Origin: Pseudomonadota bacterium
GTDB taxonomy: Bacteria; Pseudomonadota; Gammaproteobacteria; Burkholderiales; Burkholderiaceae_C
DNA: 64,000 nt
Direction of reading: 5' to 3'
Assembly (NCBI GenBank): GCA_021845505.1
Contig: JAJZVU010000005.1
Location: 1 to 64,000 of the forward strand
Shown: positions 25,313 through 35,328 of the stretch, in pieces
Position numbering within the stretch: position 1 is the first letter of the stretch
How the letters are laid out: each line of letters opens with the position of its first letter
Notes under the pieces: model-generated
Databases searched by the model: none
Seen by the model: the letters and a program-made list of their open reading frames with translations, nothing else
What the model was told of the DNA's origin: nothing
Program-made: the position numbers and the translations under genes

Positions 25313-27598
25313 ATGCAAAGCCGCCCCCTGTCAGCGGGGTCCACCCCGCCCCCTCGCAACCGACCCGCGGTGCACCGCCGGCCGGAGCAGCGCGCTGCGC
25401 AGGCCGCGCTGGCCGAGGCGGCGGTGGGCGAGCGCCCGGCGGCGGTCAGCCTGGCCGGGCTGCTCGAGCGCCTGGCCGGCTACCTGTCGGAGCCGGAGCT
25501 GCAACAGATCCGCAGCGCCTACCGCTTCGCCGATGCGGCGCACCTGGGCCAGTACCGCGCCAGCGGCGAACCGTACATCTCCCACCCGGTGGCGGTGGCG
25601 GAAATCTGCGCCGAGTGGAAGCTCGACACCCCGGCCTTGATGGCGGCGCTGCTGCACGACACCGCCGAGGACAAGGGCATCACCCAGGCCGAACTGCTGG
25701 AGCACTTCGGCTCGACGGTCGCGATGCTGGTCGACGGATTGACCAAGCTCGACAAGATCCGCTTTTCCAACCGCGAGGAAAACCAGGCGGAGAGCTTTCG
25801 CAAGATGCTCCTCGCGATGGCCAGGGACATCCGGGTCATCCTGGTCAAGCTCGCGGACCGCTTGCACAACATGCGGACCCTGGGCGCGATGGTCGTCGAG
25901 AAGCGCCGGCGCATCGCCGACGAGACCATGGACATCTACGCCCCGATCGCCTACCGGCTGGGGCTGAACCAGGTCTACCGGGAATTGCAGGACCTCGGCT
26001 TCCAGCATACCCACCCGATGCGCTACGCGGTGCTCAGCCAGGCGGTCCGGGTGGCGCGGGGCAACCGCCGCGACCTGGTCGACCGCATCCTCGCCGCGAC
26101 CACCAAGTCGCTGGCCGACGCCGGCATCCAGGCCCAGCTGTTCGGGCGGGAAAAGACCCTGTACTCGATCTACCGGAAGATGCAGCGCAAGCACCGATCC
26201 TTCGCCCATGTGCAGGACGTGTTCGGCTTCCGTGTGATCGTCCCCGAGGTGCTCGACTGCTACCGCGCGCTGGGGGTGCTGCATGCCCAGTACAAGCCGA
26301 TGCCGGGCAAGTTCGAGGATTTCATCGCCATCCCCAAGCTCAACGGCTACCAGTCGCTGCACACCACCCTGGTCGGGCCGACCGGCGTGCCGGTGGAATT
26401 CCAGATCCGCACCGAGGCGATGCACCGCGTGGCCGAGAGCGGGGTCGCCGCGCACTGGCTGTACAAGGCGGGGGAAAGCGCCGACGCGGTGGCCCAGGTG
26501 ACGACCGCGGCGTGGCTGCAGTCGCTGCTGGACATCCAGAACGAGAATCGCGACGCAGCCGAGTTCATCGAGACCGTGAAGGTCGACCTGGCGCCCGACG
26601 CGGTCTATGTGTTCACCCCCAAGTCGCGCATCCTGGCGCTGCCGCGCGGCGCCACCCCGGTGGACTTCGCCTACGCGGTGCACACCGACCTGGGCAACCA
26701 GACGGTAGCCGCCAAGGTCAACGGCGAACTCGTCCCGCTGCGCACCGAGTTGCGCAGCGGCGACGTGGTGGACATCGTCACCGCGCCGCACTCCCGCCCG
26801 AACCCGAACTGGCTGAGCTTCGTGCGCACGGGTCGCGCGCGCTCGAAGATCCGCCACGAACTCAAGGTGTCGCAGCAGGACGAGTCGCAGGCGCTGGGCA
26901 AGCGCCTGCTGGCCCGCGCGTTGCAGCAACTCGAACTGCGAGCCGACGAGCTCGACCCCCAGCAGTGGAACCGGCTGTTGCACTGGAGCGGCAACAAGAC
27001 CCAGGAAGACCTCTACGCCGACATAGGCATGGGCAAGCGGGTGGCGGAGATCGTCGCCAAGCGCCTGCAGATGCAGCTGGCCGCGGCCGACCCGCGCGCG
27101 CTCGAAGAGCCTGCCGCAGCGGGAGCCGAGGGCCATGCCGCGGGGATGTTGCAACTCGACGGCAGCGAAGGAGCCTCGGTGCACTACGCCGAGTGCTGCC
27201 ACCCGATCCCCGGCGACGCCATCCTGGGTTACCTCGGCAAGGGCGAGGGCCTGACGGTGCACCAGCAGGATTGCCCGCAGGCGCGGCGCCTGTTCCAGAA
27301 GCATCCGCGGAGCTGGATCGACCTGGCGTGGTCGGCCTCGGTCAACGGGCTGTACCGCGTCGGGCTGTCGGTGGTGGTCAGCAACGGCAAGGGCGTGCTG
27401 GCCAAGCTGGCCTCGGCGATCAGCGAGCACGACGCGGACATCATCCACGTGCGCATGGACGACGACGCCGGGCAGCCGACCATCGAACTGCGTTTCATCC
27501 TGGCCGTGCGCGACCGCAAGCACCTTGCCGACGTGCTGCGCGCGGTGCGCGCCCACAAATTCGTCTCGCGCGCGTTCCGCGTCAAGCCGCGCGCCTGA
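25313..27598 (+). CDS. spoT: Bifunctional (p)ppGpp synthetase/hydrolase SpoT
   Basis: A 761-aa RelA/SpoT homologue. The HD hydrolase domain is intact (His115-Asp116 in ALLHDTAED), then the synthetase domain (about 260-385, with GREKTLYSIYRKMQRK and PKLNGYQSLHTT), TGS domain (VYVFTPKSRILALPRGATP), and a C-terminal ACT domain ending HKFVSRAFRVKP. A working HD marks it as the bifunctional enzyme, in the usual place after rpoZ. Start ATG 25313 gives a Pro/Arg-rich leader; a later start cannot be excluded. Confidence 0.95.
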   Translation: MQSRPLSAGSTPPPRNRPAVHRRPEQRAAQAALAEAAVGERPAAVSLAGLLERLAGYLSEPELQQIRSAYRFADAAHLGQYRASGEPYISHPVAVAEICAEWKLDTPALMAALLHDTAEDKGITQAELLEHFGSTVAMLVDGLTKLDKIRFSNREENQAESFRKMLLAMARDIRVILVKLADRLHNMRTLGAMVVEKRRRIADETMDIYAPIAYRLGLNQVYRELQDLGFQHTHPMRYAVLSQAVRVARGNRRDLVDRILAATTKSLADAGIQAQLFGREKTLYSIYRKMQRKHRSFAHVQDVFGFRVIVPEVLDCYRALGVLHAQYKPMPGKFEDFIAIPKLNGYQSLHTTLVGPTGVPVEFQIRTEAMHRVAESGVAAHWLYKAGESADAVAQVTTAAWLQSLLDIQNENRDAAEFIETVKVDLAPDAVYVFTPKSRILALPRGATPVDFAYAVHTDLGNQTVAAKVNGELVPLRTELRSGDVVDIVTAPHSRPNPNWLSFVRTGRARSKIRHELKVSQQDESQALGKRLLARALQQLELRADELDPQQWNRLLHWSGNKTQEDLYADIGMGKRVAEIVAKRLQMQLAAADPRALEEPAAAGAEGHAAGMLQLDGSEGASVHYAECCHPIPGDAILGYLGKGEGLTVHQQDCPQARRLFQKHPRSWIDLAWSASVNGLYRVGLSVVVSNGKGVLAKLASAISEHDADIIHVRMDDDAGQPTIELRFILAVRDRKHLADVLRAVRAHKFVSRAFRVKPRA

Positions 27599-27624
27599 AG
27601 CCCCCGTCGGCCCGGCCGCGCGCC

Positions 27625-28188
27625 TCAGCCGGGCGGCGGATAGCTCACCCGCAGCACCTCGAGGCTGCGAGGCCCGCCCGGAGTGGCCAGGTTGACCACG
27701 TCGCCGACCGCGGACTTGAGCAGCGCGCGCGCCACCGGCGACACCCAGCTGATGCGCCCGCCGGCGCTGTCGACCTCGTCGATCCCGACGATGGTCACCT
27801 CGGTTTCGCTGCCGTCGGCCTGCGCATAGCGCACGGTCGCGCCGAAGTACACCCGGTCATTGCCGTGCTGCAGCGACGGGTCGACGACCTGCGCGCAGTC
27901 CAGGCGCTTGCCCAGGAAGCGGATGCGGCGATCGATTTCCCGCAGGCGCTTCTTGCCGTACAGGTAGTCGCCGTTTTCCGAGCGGTCGCCGTTGGAGGCC
28001 GCCCAGGCCACCGTCTCGACCACCTGCGGACGCTCGACGTCGAGCAATTGCCTGAGCTCGTGCCGCAGGCGCGCGTAGCCGGCCGGGGTGATGTAGTTGC
28101 GGCTTCCGGCGGGAAGCGGCGGCAGCGCCTGGCCTTCGCCATCGTCGTCGTCCGCGTCGTCGCGCTCGCTCACAAAGGCCTTGCTCAT
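27625..28188 (-). CDS. greB: Transcription elongation factor GreB
   Basis: A 187-aa Gre factor that rescues backtracked RNA polymerase by stimulating transcript cleavage. The acidic coiled-coil tip segment reads NGDRSENGDYLYGKKRLREI, typical of GreB rather than GreA. ATG 28188 is chosen over an upstream start at 28248, which would run through the terminator hairpin. The N-terminal 25 residues are unusually acidic (ERDDADDDDGEG). Convergent with spoT, 26 nt apart. Confidence 0.94.
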   Translation of the reverse strand: MSKAFVSERDDADDDDGEGQALPPLPAGSRNYITPAGYARLRHELRQLLDVERPQVVETVAWAASNGDRSENGDYLYGKKRLREIDRRIRFLGKRLDCAQVVDPSLQHGNDRVYFGATVRYAQADGSETEVTIVGIDEVDSAGGRISWVSPVARALLKSAVGDVVNLATPGGPRSLEVLRVSYPPPG

Positions 28189-28199
28189 CGGTCCATCCC

Positions 28200-28279
28200 A
28201 AAACAAAACGCCCGCCAGGCGACCCCGGGGGCGTTGCAAAAGGCGCACCGCTTCCGGGATCGTCCGGTCGCGGTGCGCT
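28200..28279 (-). terminator. Double terminator downstream of livK
   Basis: Two hairpins in the livK-greB gap, read on the minus strand. The first pairs arms 28270-28278 and 28244-28252 (GCGCACCGC with GCGGTGCGC) followed by CTTTT. The second pairs AACGCCC (28208-28214 complement) with 28230-28236 and ends in a T-rich tract opposite 28201-28209. Positions may be off by one. Confidence 0.75.
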
Positions 28280-28300
28280 TGACGCTGCGGACGGCTGCGT

Positions 28301-29455
28301 TCAGCCGACCTGTTCGACGGCCACCACCTTCTTCACGCCCTTGTCGAAGGTCGACAGCGTGATGGTCGGATCGGCCAGGTTGCCGTTGGCGAGGAAGTGG
28401 ATGTCCTTCTTGGTCACGCCGTTGTAATCGATGTTCTGGATGTCCTTCAGGTACTTGGCCGGATCGGTCGACTTCGCCTTCATCATCGCGTGCGCGAGCA
28501 CCATGGTCGCGTCGTAGGAGTACGGCGAGTAGATCTGGAAGGCCTTCGGGCCGAACTCGGCGTCATAGCGCTTCTTCCACGCCACGCCACCAGGCATCTG
28601 CGCGATCGGGGCCCCACCCTCGGCGCACACCGTGATGTCGGCCGCGTCGCCGGCCAGCTTGGCCAGCTCCGGCGCGCAGATCCCGTCGCCACCCATGAAC
28701 TTGGCCTTGATCCCCAGCTGCTGGATCTGGCGCAGCATCGGGCCGGCCTGGCTGTACATGCCGCCGTAGAAGATCACGTCCGGGTGCAGCGACTTGATCT
28801 TGGTCAGGATGGCGGAAAAGTCCGTCGCCTTGTCGTTGGTGTACTCGCGGTCGAGCACCTTCAGGCCGTCCTTGGTCGCGGTCTTGGAGAACACGTCGGC
28901 GACACCCTGGCCGTAGGCGGTGCGATCGTCGATCACCGCCACGGTCTTGGCCTTCAGGTCCTTCTTCGCATAGTTGGCCAGACCGGCGCCGAGCGCGTTG
29001 TCATTGGCAATGATGCGGAAAAAGGTCTTGAAGCCCTGCTCGGCGATCTTCGGATCGGTCGACGACGGGGTGATGTCGGGAATCCCGGCCTGGTTGTAGA
29101 TGCGTGAAGCGGGGAAGGTGCAACCCGAATTCAGGTGACCGACGACTCCGTTGACCTTCTCGTCGACGAACTTCTGCGCGACAGTCGTTGCCTGCTTGGG
29201 ATCGGCCTGGTCATCCTGGGCATCGATCTTCCAGATCACCTTCTTGCCACCGATGACGATGTTCTGCTTGTTCAGGTCATTGATGGCCATGCGCACGCCA
29301 TTGGTGTTGTCGGCACCGAACGCGGCCTGCGGGCCGGAAATCGGAGCCGCCGAACCGATGGTGACCGTGACCTCGCCGGCGGCGAAGGCACTGCCGCAGG
29401 CGCCCGCCAGGGCAAACCCGATGGACAGGGCAAGGACTGTGTGTTTGCGTTTCAT
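28301..29455 (-). CDS. livK: Branched-chain amino acid ABC transporter binding protein (LivK type)
   Basis: A 384-aa periplasmic solute-binding protein. Signal peptide MKRKHTVLALSIGFALAGAC, cleaved near residue 25 (AFA-AGEV). The type-1 fold motifs GSAAPISGPQAAFGADN, GVVGHLNSGCTFPAS, IPDITPSSTDP and NDKATDFSAIL match Leu/Ile/Val binding proteins. The liv permease and ATPase genes are not nearby, so it works with components encoded elsewhere. It is a monocistron with a clear promoter and terminator, compatible with high expression. Confidence 0.92.
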   Translation of the reverse strand: MKRKHTVLALSIGFALAGACGSAFAAGEVTVTIGSAAPISGPQAAFGADNTNGVRMAINDLNKQNIVIGGKKVIWKIDAQDDQADPKQATTVAQKFVDEKVNGVVGHLNSGCTFPASRIYNQAGIPDITPSSTDPKIAEQGFKTFFRIIANDNALGAGLANYAKKDLKAKTVAVIDDRTAYGQGVADVFSKTATKDGLKVLDREYTNDKATDFSAILTKIKSLHPDVIFYGGMYSQAGPMLRQIQQLGIKAKFMGGDGICAPELAKLAGDAADITVCAEGGAPIAQMPGGVAWKKRYDAEFGPKAFQIYSPYSYDATMVLAHAMMKAKSTDPAKYLKDIQNIDYNGVTKKDIHFLANGNLADPTITLSTFDKGVKKVVAVEQVG

Positions 29456-29531
29456 GTGAACGAACCTCCCGGTTATTGGATTTTGGCGATTGTGTGCACC
29501 AATTCTCTGTCGGGAACACCCAACGGCGGCC

Positions 29532-29560
29532 ACTATACACACCCGCGCAACCAACCGTAA
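29532..29560 (-). promoter_or_regulatory. Sigma-70 promoter of livK
   Basis: On the minus strand TTACGG (29555-29560) and TATAGT (29532-29537) are 17 nt apart, about 77 nt upstream of the ATG at 29455. An AT-rich island in otherwise GC-rich DNA. A GGGAGG ribosome site lies close to the start codon. Confidence 0.6.
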
Positions 29561-29719
29561 ACGGGAGATGCGCGAAAAACCCTGGCGCAGGGGCGCGCCG
29601 CCCGCGAATGGGGGGGCCGGGGCCGCCGCGCCGCACCGCGGTTGCCGGTCCCGACGCCGACGCAGGCGATCCTGTGGATATGAATAGATGGTGATTCGAA
29701 AATCGCCCCGGGGCGCCGC

Positions 29720-30031
29720 TCAGTCGCTTCCGCCCTGCTCGTCCAGCCATTCGTGCATGCGCGGCTGCAGGCGCCGGGCCAGCTCGCTGGCCGTTTCCCG
29801 CAGCAACGCGGCCAGCCGGGGCTCGAGCACCTCGCGCAGCGCCTGCTCGAGCTCGAGCTCGAGCACGGCGCGGGCCATCTGCTCGGACACGGCCGGTGGC
29901 CGCGCGCCGCGCGGCGCGGCCGCCGCGGGCTGCGGCGCCGCGGCCTGGCTCGGCGGGGGAGTCGCTCGATCACCCGCTTGCGCGAGTTCCAGCACTTCGG
30001 TCAACAACGGCAGGCGTTCACCGGGTCTCAT
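29720..30031 (-). CDS. Small helical protein of unknown function
   Basis: 103 aa, starting [17 protein letters not shown], with an Ala/Pro-rich middle and a long amphipathic helix (LELELEQALREVLEPRLAAL). No signal peptide or membrane helix. ATG 30031 overlaps the holC stop by 14 nt, so it is translated from the pepA-holC message. Comparable small open frames follow holC in other Burkholderiales, as far as I recall; no function is known to me. Confidence 0.65.
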   Translation of the reverse strand: MRPGERLPLLTEVLELAQAGDRATPPPSQAAAPQPAAAAPRGARPPAVSEQMARAVLELELEQALREVLEPRLAALLRETASELARRLQPRMHEWLDEQGGSD

Positions 30032-30488
30032 CGGCCACCTCCAGGGTCTGCGGCCGGCAACCGGCATCGCGGTAGGCACGAAAGCGCTGGCGCGCCGCGG
30101 ACTTCGCGGCCTCGTCGTCGGCCACCAGCTCGATCACCCGCGGCAGGCGCTCCCAACCCCGCACCAGCGCGCCGCCGAGGTTGATCAGGCAATCCCGGTC
30201 CTGCAGCGCCGCGACGTCGGCGCCCGCGCACAGCACGATCGGGCTGCGCCGCTCGACGGCATCGCCGACCCGGCAGTGCGCCAGGAACTCTCCGGGAGCG
30301 AAGGTCCACAGCCTGCGGTCGAGTTCGTCGACCAGCGGCGCCGCGGCGCACACCACCGGGCGCGCACCGCGGGAGGTGGCGGTGCGCAACAGCGCGCAGC
30401 AGTAGCCGAGGACGTCGCGCAGGCCGACGCGGAATTCCACCCGCGTACCCGCCGCGGGAGCGCAGTCGGCGGCCGGCGCGTCGCTCAC
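30018..30488 (-). CDS. holC: DNA polymerase III chi subunit
   Basis: A 156-aa clamp-loader accessory protein that links polymerase III to SSB. GTG 30488 overlaps the pepA stop (GTGA). Conserved segments: [44 protein letters not shown] and LINLGG. The pepA-holC order with divergent lptF is that of E. coli, supporting the call despite low sequence conservation of the family. Confidence 0.88.
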   Translation of the reverse strand: MSDAPAADCAPAAGTRVEFRVGLRDVLGYCCALLRTATSRGARPVVCAAAPLVDELDRRLWTFAPGEFLAHCRVGDAVERRSPIVLCAGADVAALQDRDCLINLGGALVRGWERLPRVIELVADDEAAKSAARQRFRAYRDAGCRPQTLEVADETR

Positions 30489-31975
30489 TCCCCGCCTCGG
30501 CCGCGCGCCCCGGCAGCCGGTTGCTGCGCGAGCAGGTAGTGCACCAGCAGTGGCACCGGCCGCCCGGTGGCGCCCTTGTTCGCGCCGCTCTTCCAGGCGG
30601 TTCCCGCGATGTCCAGGTGGGCCCAGCGGTAGGCCTTGGTGAAACGCTGCAGGAAGCAGGCGGCGGTCACGCTGCCGGCCGCCCGCCCGGCGATGTTGGC
30701 GACGTCGGCGAAACGCGAGCGCAGCCCTTCGGCGTACTCGTCCCCCAGCGGCATGCGCCAGCACGAGTCCTGGGAGGCCTTCGCAGCATCCACAAGCGCC
30801 TGGGCCAGTTCGTCGTCGGGGCTGAACAAACCGCTGTGCACATGCCCCAACGCGATCACACAGGCTCCGGTCAGGGTCGCGATGTCGACCACGCTGGCAG
30901 GCTTGAAGCGCTCGGCGTAGTTCAGCGCGTCGCACAGGATCAGCCGCCCCTCGGCATCGGTGTTGAGGATCTCGATGGTCTGCCCGGAGCGGCTGGTCAC
31001 CACGTCGCCCGGCTTGACCGCGGTGCCGCCGGGCAGGTTCTCGGTGGCGGGAATCAACCCGACCAGGTTGATCTTCGGGCGCAGCCTGGCGACCGCCTCG
31101 AAGGCGCCGAGCACCGAGGCGGCGCCTGCCATGTCGAACTTCATCTCGTCCATCTCGGCGCCGGGCTTGAGGGAAATCCCGCCGCTGTCGAAGGTCACCC
31201 CCTTGCCCACCAGCACATGCGGAGGCTGGGTGCGCGCGGCCCCCTGGTAGCGCAGCACGATGAACCGCGCCGGTTGCTGCGATCCCTGCGCCACAGCGCG
31301 CAGCGCTCCCATGCGCTCGCGCTCGATGTCGGCCGGGCCGAGCACCTCCACCTTCAGCTTGTGGCGCTTGCCCAGTGCCTGCGCGACCTTGCCCAGGTGG
31401 GTCGGCGTGCAGTGGTTGCCGGGCAGGTTGGCCAGGTCACGGCAGAGGTCGACCCCGGCCTGCACCGCCTCGGCGCGCTGCAGCCGCGACCTGGCCGCGG
31501 CGGCCTGTCGCGCGGCGACCAGGATGTGCAACGACCGCACGCGGCAGCCGACCTCGGCGTCGGGCTTGCGCGTGGCCGTGTAGACATAGGCGAAGTCGCC
31601 GAAGGCCCGCACCGCGGCGTCGATCAACGGCTGCTGGGCGTCCGCGCAGACCAGGTGCACCCGCGCCGCCGCGCGGCCCTTGAGCGCCGCGCAGGCCGCC
31701 TCGGCCGCCTTGCGCCAGCACTGGGCATCGGTGGGTCCGGCACCGAGGCCGACCAGCAGCAGTCGTCTCGCGGCGAGGCCCTGCGGGCGATTGGCCAGGT
31801 AGGTGCTGCCTGCCTGCCCGCTGAAATCCCCATCCTCGCGCGCCTGGGCGGCGATCGCGTCGATGGCCTGCTCGTCGAGCGCGGCCGCGGCCTGCTCCGA
31901 TGACTGCAGGAAGACCACCAGGCAATCGGTGTGCAACGACGACAATGTCTTGAGGGGGGCTATGCTAAATTCCAT
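30485..31975 (-). CDS. pepA: Leucyl aminopeptidase (M17)
   Basis: A 496-aa dizinc cytosolic aminopeptidase. ATG 31975. The C-terminal catalytic domain contains [24 protein letters not shown] and the hallmark NTDAEGRL, with metal-binding Asp/Glu and catalytic Lys/Arg in place. The N-terminal half is the macrodomain-like DNA-binding part of the family. Divergent from lptF across 131 nt. PepA also acts as a DNA-binding factor in E. coli. Confidence 0.95.
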   Translation of the reverse strand: MEFSIAPLKTLSSLHTDCLVVFLQSSEQAAAALDEQAIDAIAAQAREDGDFSGQAGSTYLANRPQGLAARRLLLVGLGAGPTDAQCWRKAAEAACAALKGRAAARVHLVCADAQQPLIDAAVRAFGDFAYVYTATRKPDAEVGCRVRSLHILVAARQAAAARSRLQRAEAVQAGVDLCRDLANLPGNHCTPTHLGKVAQALGKRHKLKVEVLGPADIERERMGALRAVAQGSQQPARFIVLRYQGAARTQPPHVLVGKGVTFDSGGISLKPGAEMDEMKFDMAGAASVLGAFEAVARLRPKINLVGLIPATENLPGGTAVKPGDVVTSRSGQTIEILNTDAEGRLILCDALNYAERFKPASVVDIATLTGACVIALGHVHSGLFSPDDELAQALVDAAKASQDSCWRMPLGDEYAEGLRSRFADVANIAGRAAGSVTAACFLQRFTKAYRWAHLDIAGTAWKSGANKGATGRPVPLLVHYLLAQQPAAGARGRGGE

Positions 31976-32106
31976 GGCGGCTCCGAAGGTGGCTCGGGCG
32001 ATTATTCCACCGCAGGGGTCCGGCTGTCTCGCGCCGTGGCCGCATCGACGCCGGCCTGCCGTCAGCGCGCGCCGCAACGCCCGCGTCCCCGCCCCCACCG
32101 AATCCC

Positions 32107-33216
32107 ATGCTGCTCGACAGTTCGCTGCGCAATGAAATGGCGCGCCACTTCGGTGCCAGCTTCACGGTGCTGTTCTCGGTGGTGCTGACCCTGCTGCTCA
32201 TCCGCATCCTCGGCCAGGCGACCGAGGGGCTGGCCGATCCGCGCGACCTGTTCCTGCTCATCGGGCTGGCCTGCCTGAGCTACCTGCAGTTCATCCTCGG
32301 CCTGGCGCTGTTCCTGGCCGTGCTGATGAGCTTTTCCCGCATGTATCGCGACTCGGAGATGGTCATCTGGTCGGGCGCCGGAGCGCAGCCAGGGCACTTC
32401 TTCCGCATCGCGCTGCGCTTCAGTGCCCCGGTGCTGGTGGTCATCGCGCTGCTCACCCTGGTCGCATGGCCCTGGGCCAACCGCCAGGACTACGCGCTGC
32501 GCGAGCGTTTCGAGCAGCGCTCCGACCTGTCGCGCGCGGCCCCCGGGCAGTTCCGCCATTCGGCTTCGGGCACGCGGGTGTTCTTCATCGCCAAGGGCGC
32601 GAACGCCAACGGGCTGGCACGCGATATTTTCATCCGCGATCTCGAACAGGGCCGCGAGACCGTCACGCTGGCCCGCGCGGCCACGCTGATCCAGCGCGAC
32701 GGCTCGCGCTACCTGCTGCTGTCCGACGGCCACCGCTACACCCACACCGTGGGCCAGTCGGACTACCAGATCACCGGCTTCGCGCAGATGGGTGTGCGCC
32801 TGTCGGCGCTGCGCGGGCCGGCGGTGAGCGCATTGCCGGGGGCGGCCGGGCTGGCCACGACGCCCAGCCGGGAGATCGCCACCACCACGCTGGCGCTGTC
32901 GGACAACCCCCAGTGGCTCGGAGAGTTGTCCTGGCGAATCGGCGTTCCGGTGTCGTCGGTGCTTCTGGTGCTGATGGCCATTCCGCTGGCCGCGACCAAT
33001 CCGCGCGCGGGCCGAGCGCTGCAGCTCATCGTCGCCGTGCTGGTCTACCTGATCTACCTGAACTTCCTCAACGCGACCCAGCACTGGATCGATGCCGGGG
33101 TGCTGCACCTGGGCAGCGGGCTGCTGCTGCTGCACGGCAGCGCGCTGCTCGTGCTGCTGCTGCTGGCCTACGCCAAGCGCCTGCTGCCGCGCCCGCTGGC
33201 GGCGCGCGCCGCATGA
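32107..33216 (+). CDS. lptF: LPS export permease LptF
   Basis: A 369-aa inner-membrane subunit of the LptB2FG complex, which extracts lipopolysaccharide from the inner membrane. Three N-terminal helices (about 15-125), a periplasmic beta-jellyroll (about 130-260) and three C-terminal helices. Start [19 protein letters not shown]; the stretch [20 protein letters not shown] is conserved in the family. Leads into lptG after 22 nt. Confidence 0.94.
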   Translation: MLLDSSLRNEMARHFGASFTVLFSVVLTLLLIRILGQATEGLADPRDLFLLIGLACLSYLQFILGLALFLAVLMSFSRMYRDSEMVIWSGAGAQPGHFFRIALRFSAPVLVVIALLTLVAWPWANRQDYALRERFEQRSDLSRAAPGQFRHSASGTRVFFIAKGANANGLARDIFIRDLEQGRETVTLARAATLIQRDGSRYLLLSDGHRYTHTVGQSDYQITGFAQMGVRLSALRGPAVSALPGAAGLATTPSREIATTTLALSDNPQWLGELSWRIGVPVSSVLLVLMAIPLAATNPRAGRALQLIVAVLVYLIYLNFLNATQHWIDAGVLHLGSGLLLLHGSALLVLLLLAYAKRLLPRPLAARAA

Positions 33217-33238
33217 CCGGGCAGCGCCCGCGCAGCCG

Positions 33239-34327
33239 ATGCAGACCCTCCGCCGCTACCTGTTCCGCCAGCTGCTGGGCGCCACCGCGCTGGTGCTGCT
33301 GGTGTTCGTCGGACTGCTGTTCTTTCTCGACGTGCTGAACCAGCTCAGCAGCAACGGCCACGGCTTCGCCCAGGCGCTGGCGCTGGTGTCCTTGCAGATC
33401 CCGATGCGGGCCTACGAAGTGCTGCCCATCGCGGTGCTCACGGCTGCCGTGTACGTGCTGGCGGGACTGGCGGCGTCGTCCGAATTCACCGTCATGCGCA
33501 TGGCCGGGCTGGGCCCGGTGGTCGCGCTGGCGCAATTGGCCGGCTTCGGCCTGCTGTGCGCCGCGGTGCTGTTCTGCCTGGGCGACTTCGTCGCGCCAGC
33601 CGCGCAACGCCTGCAAGCCACGCTGCAGGCGCAGGGCCGAGGTGAAGCGGGCAACGCGCCGGGCCCCGGACTGTGGGTGCGCAACCGCGAAGGCGCCAAC
33701 GACGACCAGATGATCCAGATCGGCCGCGTTTCCGCGGGCGGGCAATGGCACGACGTGAGCATCTACGTGCTCGACGACTCGGCGCACCTGCTGCGAACCG
33801 TCCGCGCCCGCTCGGGGGTCTACCTCGGCGATGGGAACTGGATGCTGCACGACGTGCGCTCGGTACGCCTGCCGGCGGGCAGCCAGGGCGGCATCCAGCG
33901 CAGCCGGCTGCCGCAGCTGCGCTGGCACACCGCGGTGTCGCCGGCGGTGCTCGACGCGCTGGTGCTGAGCCCGCAAAGCATGTCGGTGTTCGAATTGTGG
34001 CGCTACATCGACCACCTGCGCGCCAACGGCCAGGCCGTGCAGCGCGACCAGCTGGAGCTCTGGCGCAAGCTGCTGTACCCGTTGAGTGCCGTGATCATGA
34101 TGATGCTGGCCCTGCCCTTCGCCTATCTGCATGCGCGCTCCGGTCAGTTGAGCTGGAAGGTGTTCGCCGGCATCATGCTCGGGGTGAGCTTCATCCTGAT
34201 CAACACCCTGGCGTCCAGGCTCGGCCTGGTCGCCAGCTGGCCGGTCTGGCTGGCCGCCGCGCTGCCCTACCTGCTGTACGGCGGCGCGGCGCTGGGCTTT
34301 TTCGTCTGGCGCGTGCAGCGTCACTGA
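33239..34327 (+). CDS. lptG: LPS export permease LptG
   Basis: A 362-aa partner of LptF with the same helix-jellyroll-helix layout. ATG 33239 (MQTLRRYLFRQLLGATALVL). The coupling-helix segment SSEFTVMRMAGLGP and the C-terminal LWRKLLYPLSAVIMMMLALP are typical. The cysB gene follows after 21 nt and may share transcription. Confidence 0.94.
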   Translation: MQTLRRYLFRQLLGATALVLLVFVGLLFFLDVLNQLSSNGHGFAQALALVSLQIPMRAYEVLPIAVLTAAVYVLAGLAASSEFTVMRMAGLGPVVALAQLAGFGLLCAAVLFCLGDFVAPAAQRLQATLQAQGRGEAGNAPGPGLWVRNREGANDDQMIQIGRVSAGGQWHDVSIYVLDDSAHLLRTVRARSGVYLGDGNWMLHDVRSVRLPAGSQGGIQRSRLPQLRWHTAVSPAVLDALVLSPQSMSVFELWRYIDHLRANGQAVQRDQLELWRKLLYPLSAVIMMMLALPFAYLHARSGQLSWKVFAGIMLGVSFILINTLASRLGLVASWPVWLAAALPYLLYGGAALGFFVWRVQRH

Positions 34328-34348
34328 ACCGTCCGGGGCGCGAGAGCG

Positions 34349-35293
34349 ATGAACCTGCATCAATTCCGCTTCCTGCAGGAGGCCGTGCGCCGCAATTTCA
34401 ACCTCACCGAGGCAGCGCGCGCGCTGTTCACTTCCCAGCCGGGGGTGTCCAAGGCCATCATCGAGCTCGAGGGCGAACTGGGAGTGGAAATCTTCAGTCG
34501 CCACGGCAAGCGCATCCGCAAGCTCACCGCGCCGGGCGTCGAGGTGCTGCGCAGCGTGGAAATCATCCTGCGCGAAGTCGGCAATCTCAAGCGCATCGGC
34601 CAGAACTACGCGGCTCAGGACAGCGGCCAGCTGACCATCGCCGCCACCCACACGCAGGCGCGCTACCGCCTGCCGCAGGTCGTCGCCGAATTCCGGCGCC
34701 GCTTTCCCAAGGTGTCGGTGCATCTGTTCCAGGGCAGCCCCGAGCAGGTCGCCGGCGCGGTGCTCGAGGAGCGGGCCGACCTCGGGCTGGCCACCGAGAG
34801 CCTGCTCGAGCAGGGCGAACTCATCACCCTGCCCTGCTACGAATGGCAGCACATGCTGGTCACGCCGCCCGCGCACGCGCTGAACCAGATCGACGACGTG
34901 TCGCTGCAGGAACTGGCGCGCTACCCGATCGTGACCTACGGCCAGGGCTTCGCCGGACGCCGCCGGATCGACCAGGCCTTCGCCCAGCACGGACTGCGAC
35001 CCGACATCGTGCTGGAGGCCATCGACTCGGACGTGTTGAAGACCTACGTCGAACTCGGCCTCGGCGTCGGCCTGATCGCCGAGATGGCCTTCCAGTCCGA
35101 GCGTGATTCGCAGTTGCAGGCGCGCCCGGTCGGCCAGCTGTTCGGCTCCAACCTGACCCGCGTGGCCTTCAAGCGCGGGGTCTACCAGCGCGGCTTTGTC
35201 TACGTGCTGGCCGAACTGCTGTCGCCGCGGCTTTCGCGCAAGCTGGTCGAGCAGGTGTTGCGCGGCGAATCGGCCGGGGATTTCTCGATCTGA
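34349..35293 (+). CDS. cysB: CysB-type LysR regulator
   Basis: A 314-aa LysR-family regulator. N-terminal winged helix-turn-helix (MNLHQFRFLQEAVRRNFNLT, then SQPGVSKAIIELE), then the inducer domain with ATHTQARYRLP and SDVLKTYVELGLGVGLI, diagnostic of CysB/Cbl. In enterics it activates sulfate assimilation with N-acetylserine as inducer; the cys genes are not in the window. Placement after lptFG is seen in related genomes. Confidence 0.92.
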   Translation: MNLHQFRFLQEAVRRNFNLTEAARALFTSQPGVSKAIIELEGELGVEIFSRHGKRIRKLTAPGVEVLRSVEIILREVGNLKRIGQNYAAQDSGQLTIAATHTQARYRLPQVVAEFRRRFPKVSVHLFQGSPEQVAGAVLEERADLGLATESLLEQGELITLPCYEWQHMLVTPPAHALNQIDDVSLQELARYPIVTYGQGFAGRRRIDQAFAQHGLRPDIVLEAIDSDVLKTYVELGLGVGLIAEMAFQSERDSQLQARPVGQLFGSNLTRVAFKRGVYQRGFVYVLAELLSPRLSRKLVEQVLRGESAGDFSI

Positions 35294-35328
35294 TCGCGGC
35301 GCCGCCGCGCCCGGCCCCGGCGGCACGT

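Noticed and set aside
25331-27556. A 741-codon frame antisense to spoT
   Set aside because: Mirror of a GC-rich gene; composition is His/Gln/Arg-rich without family features.
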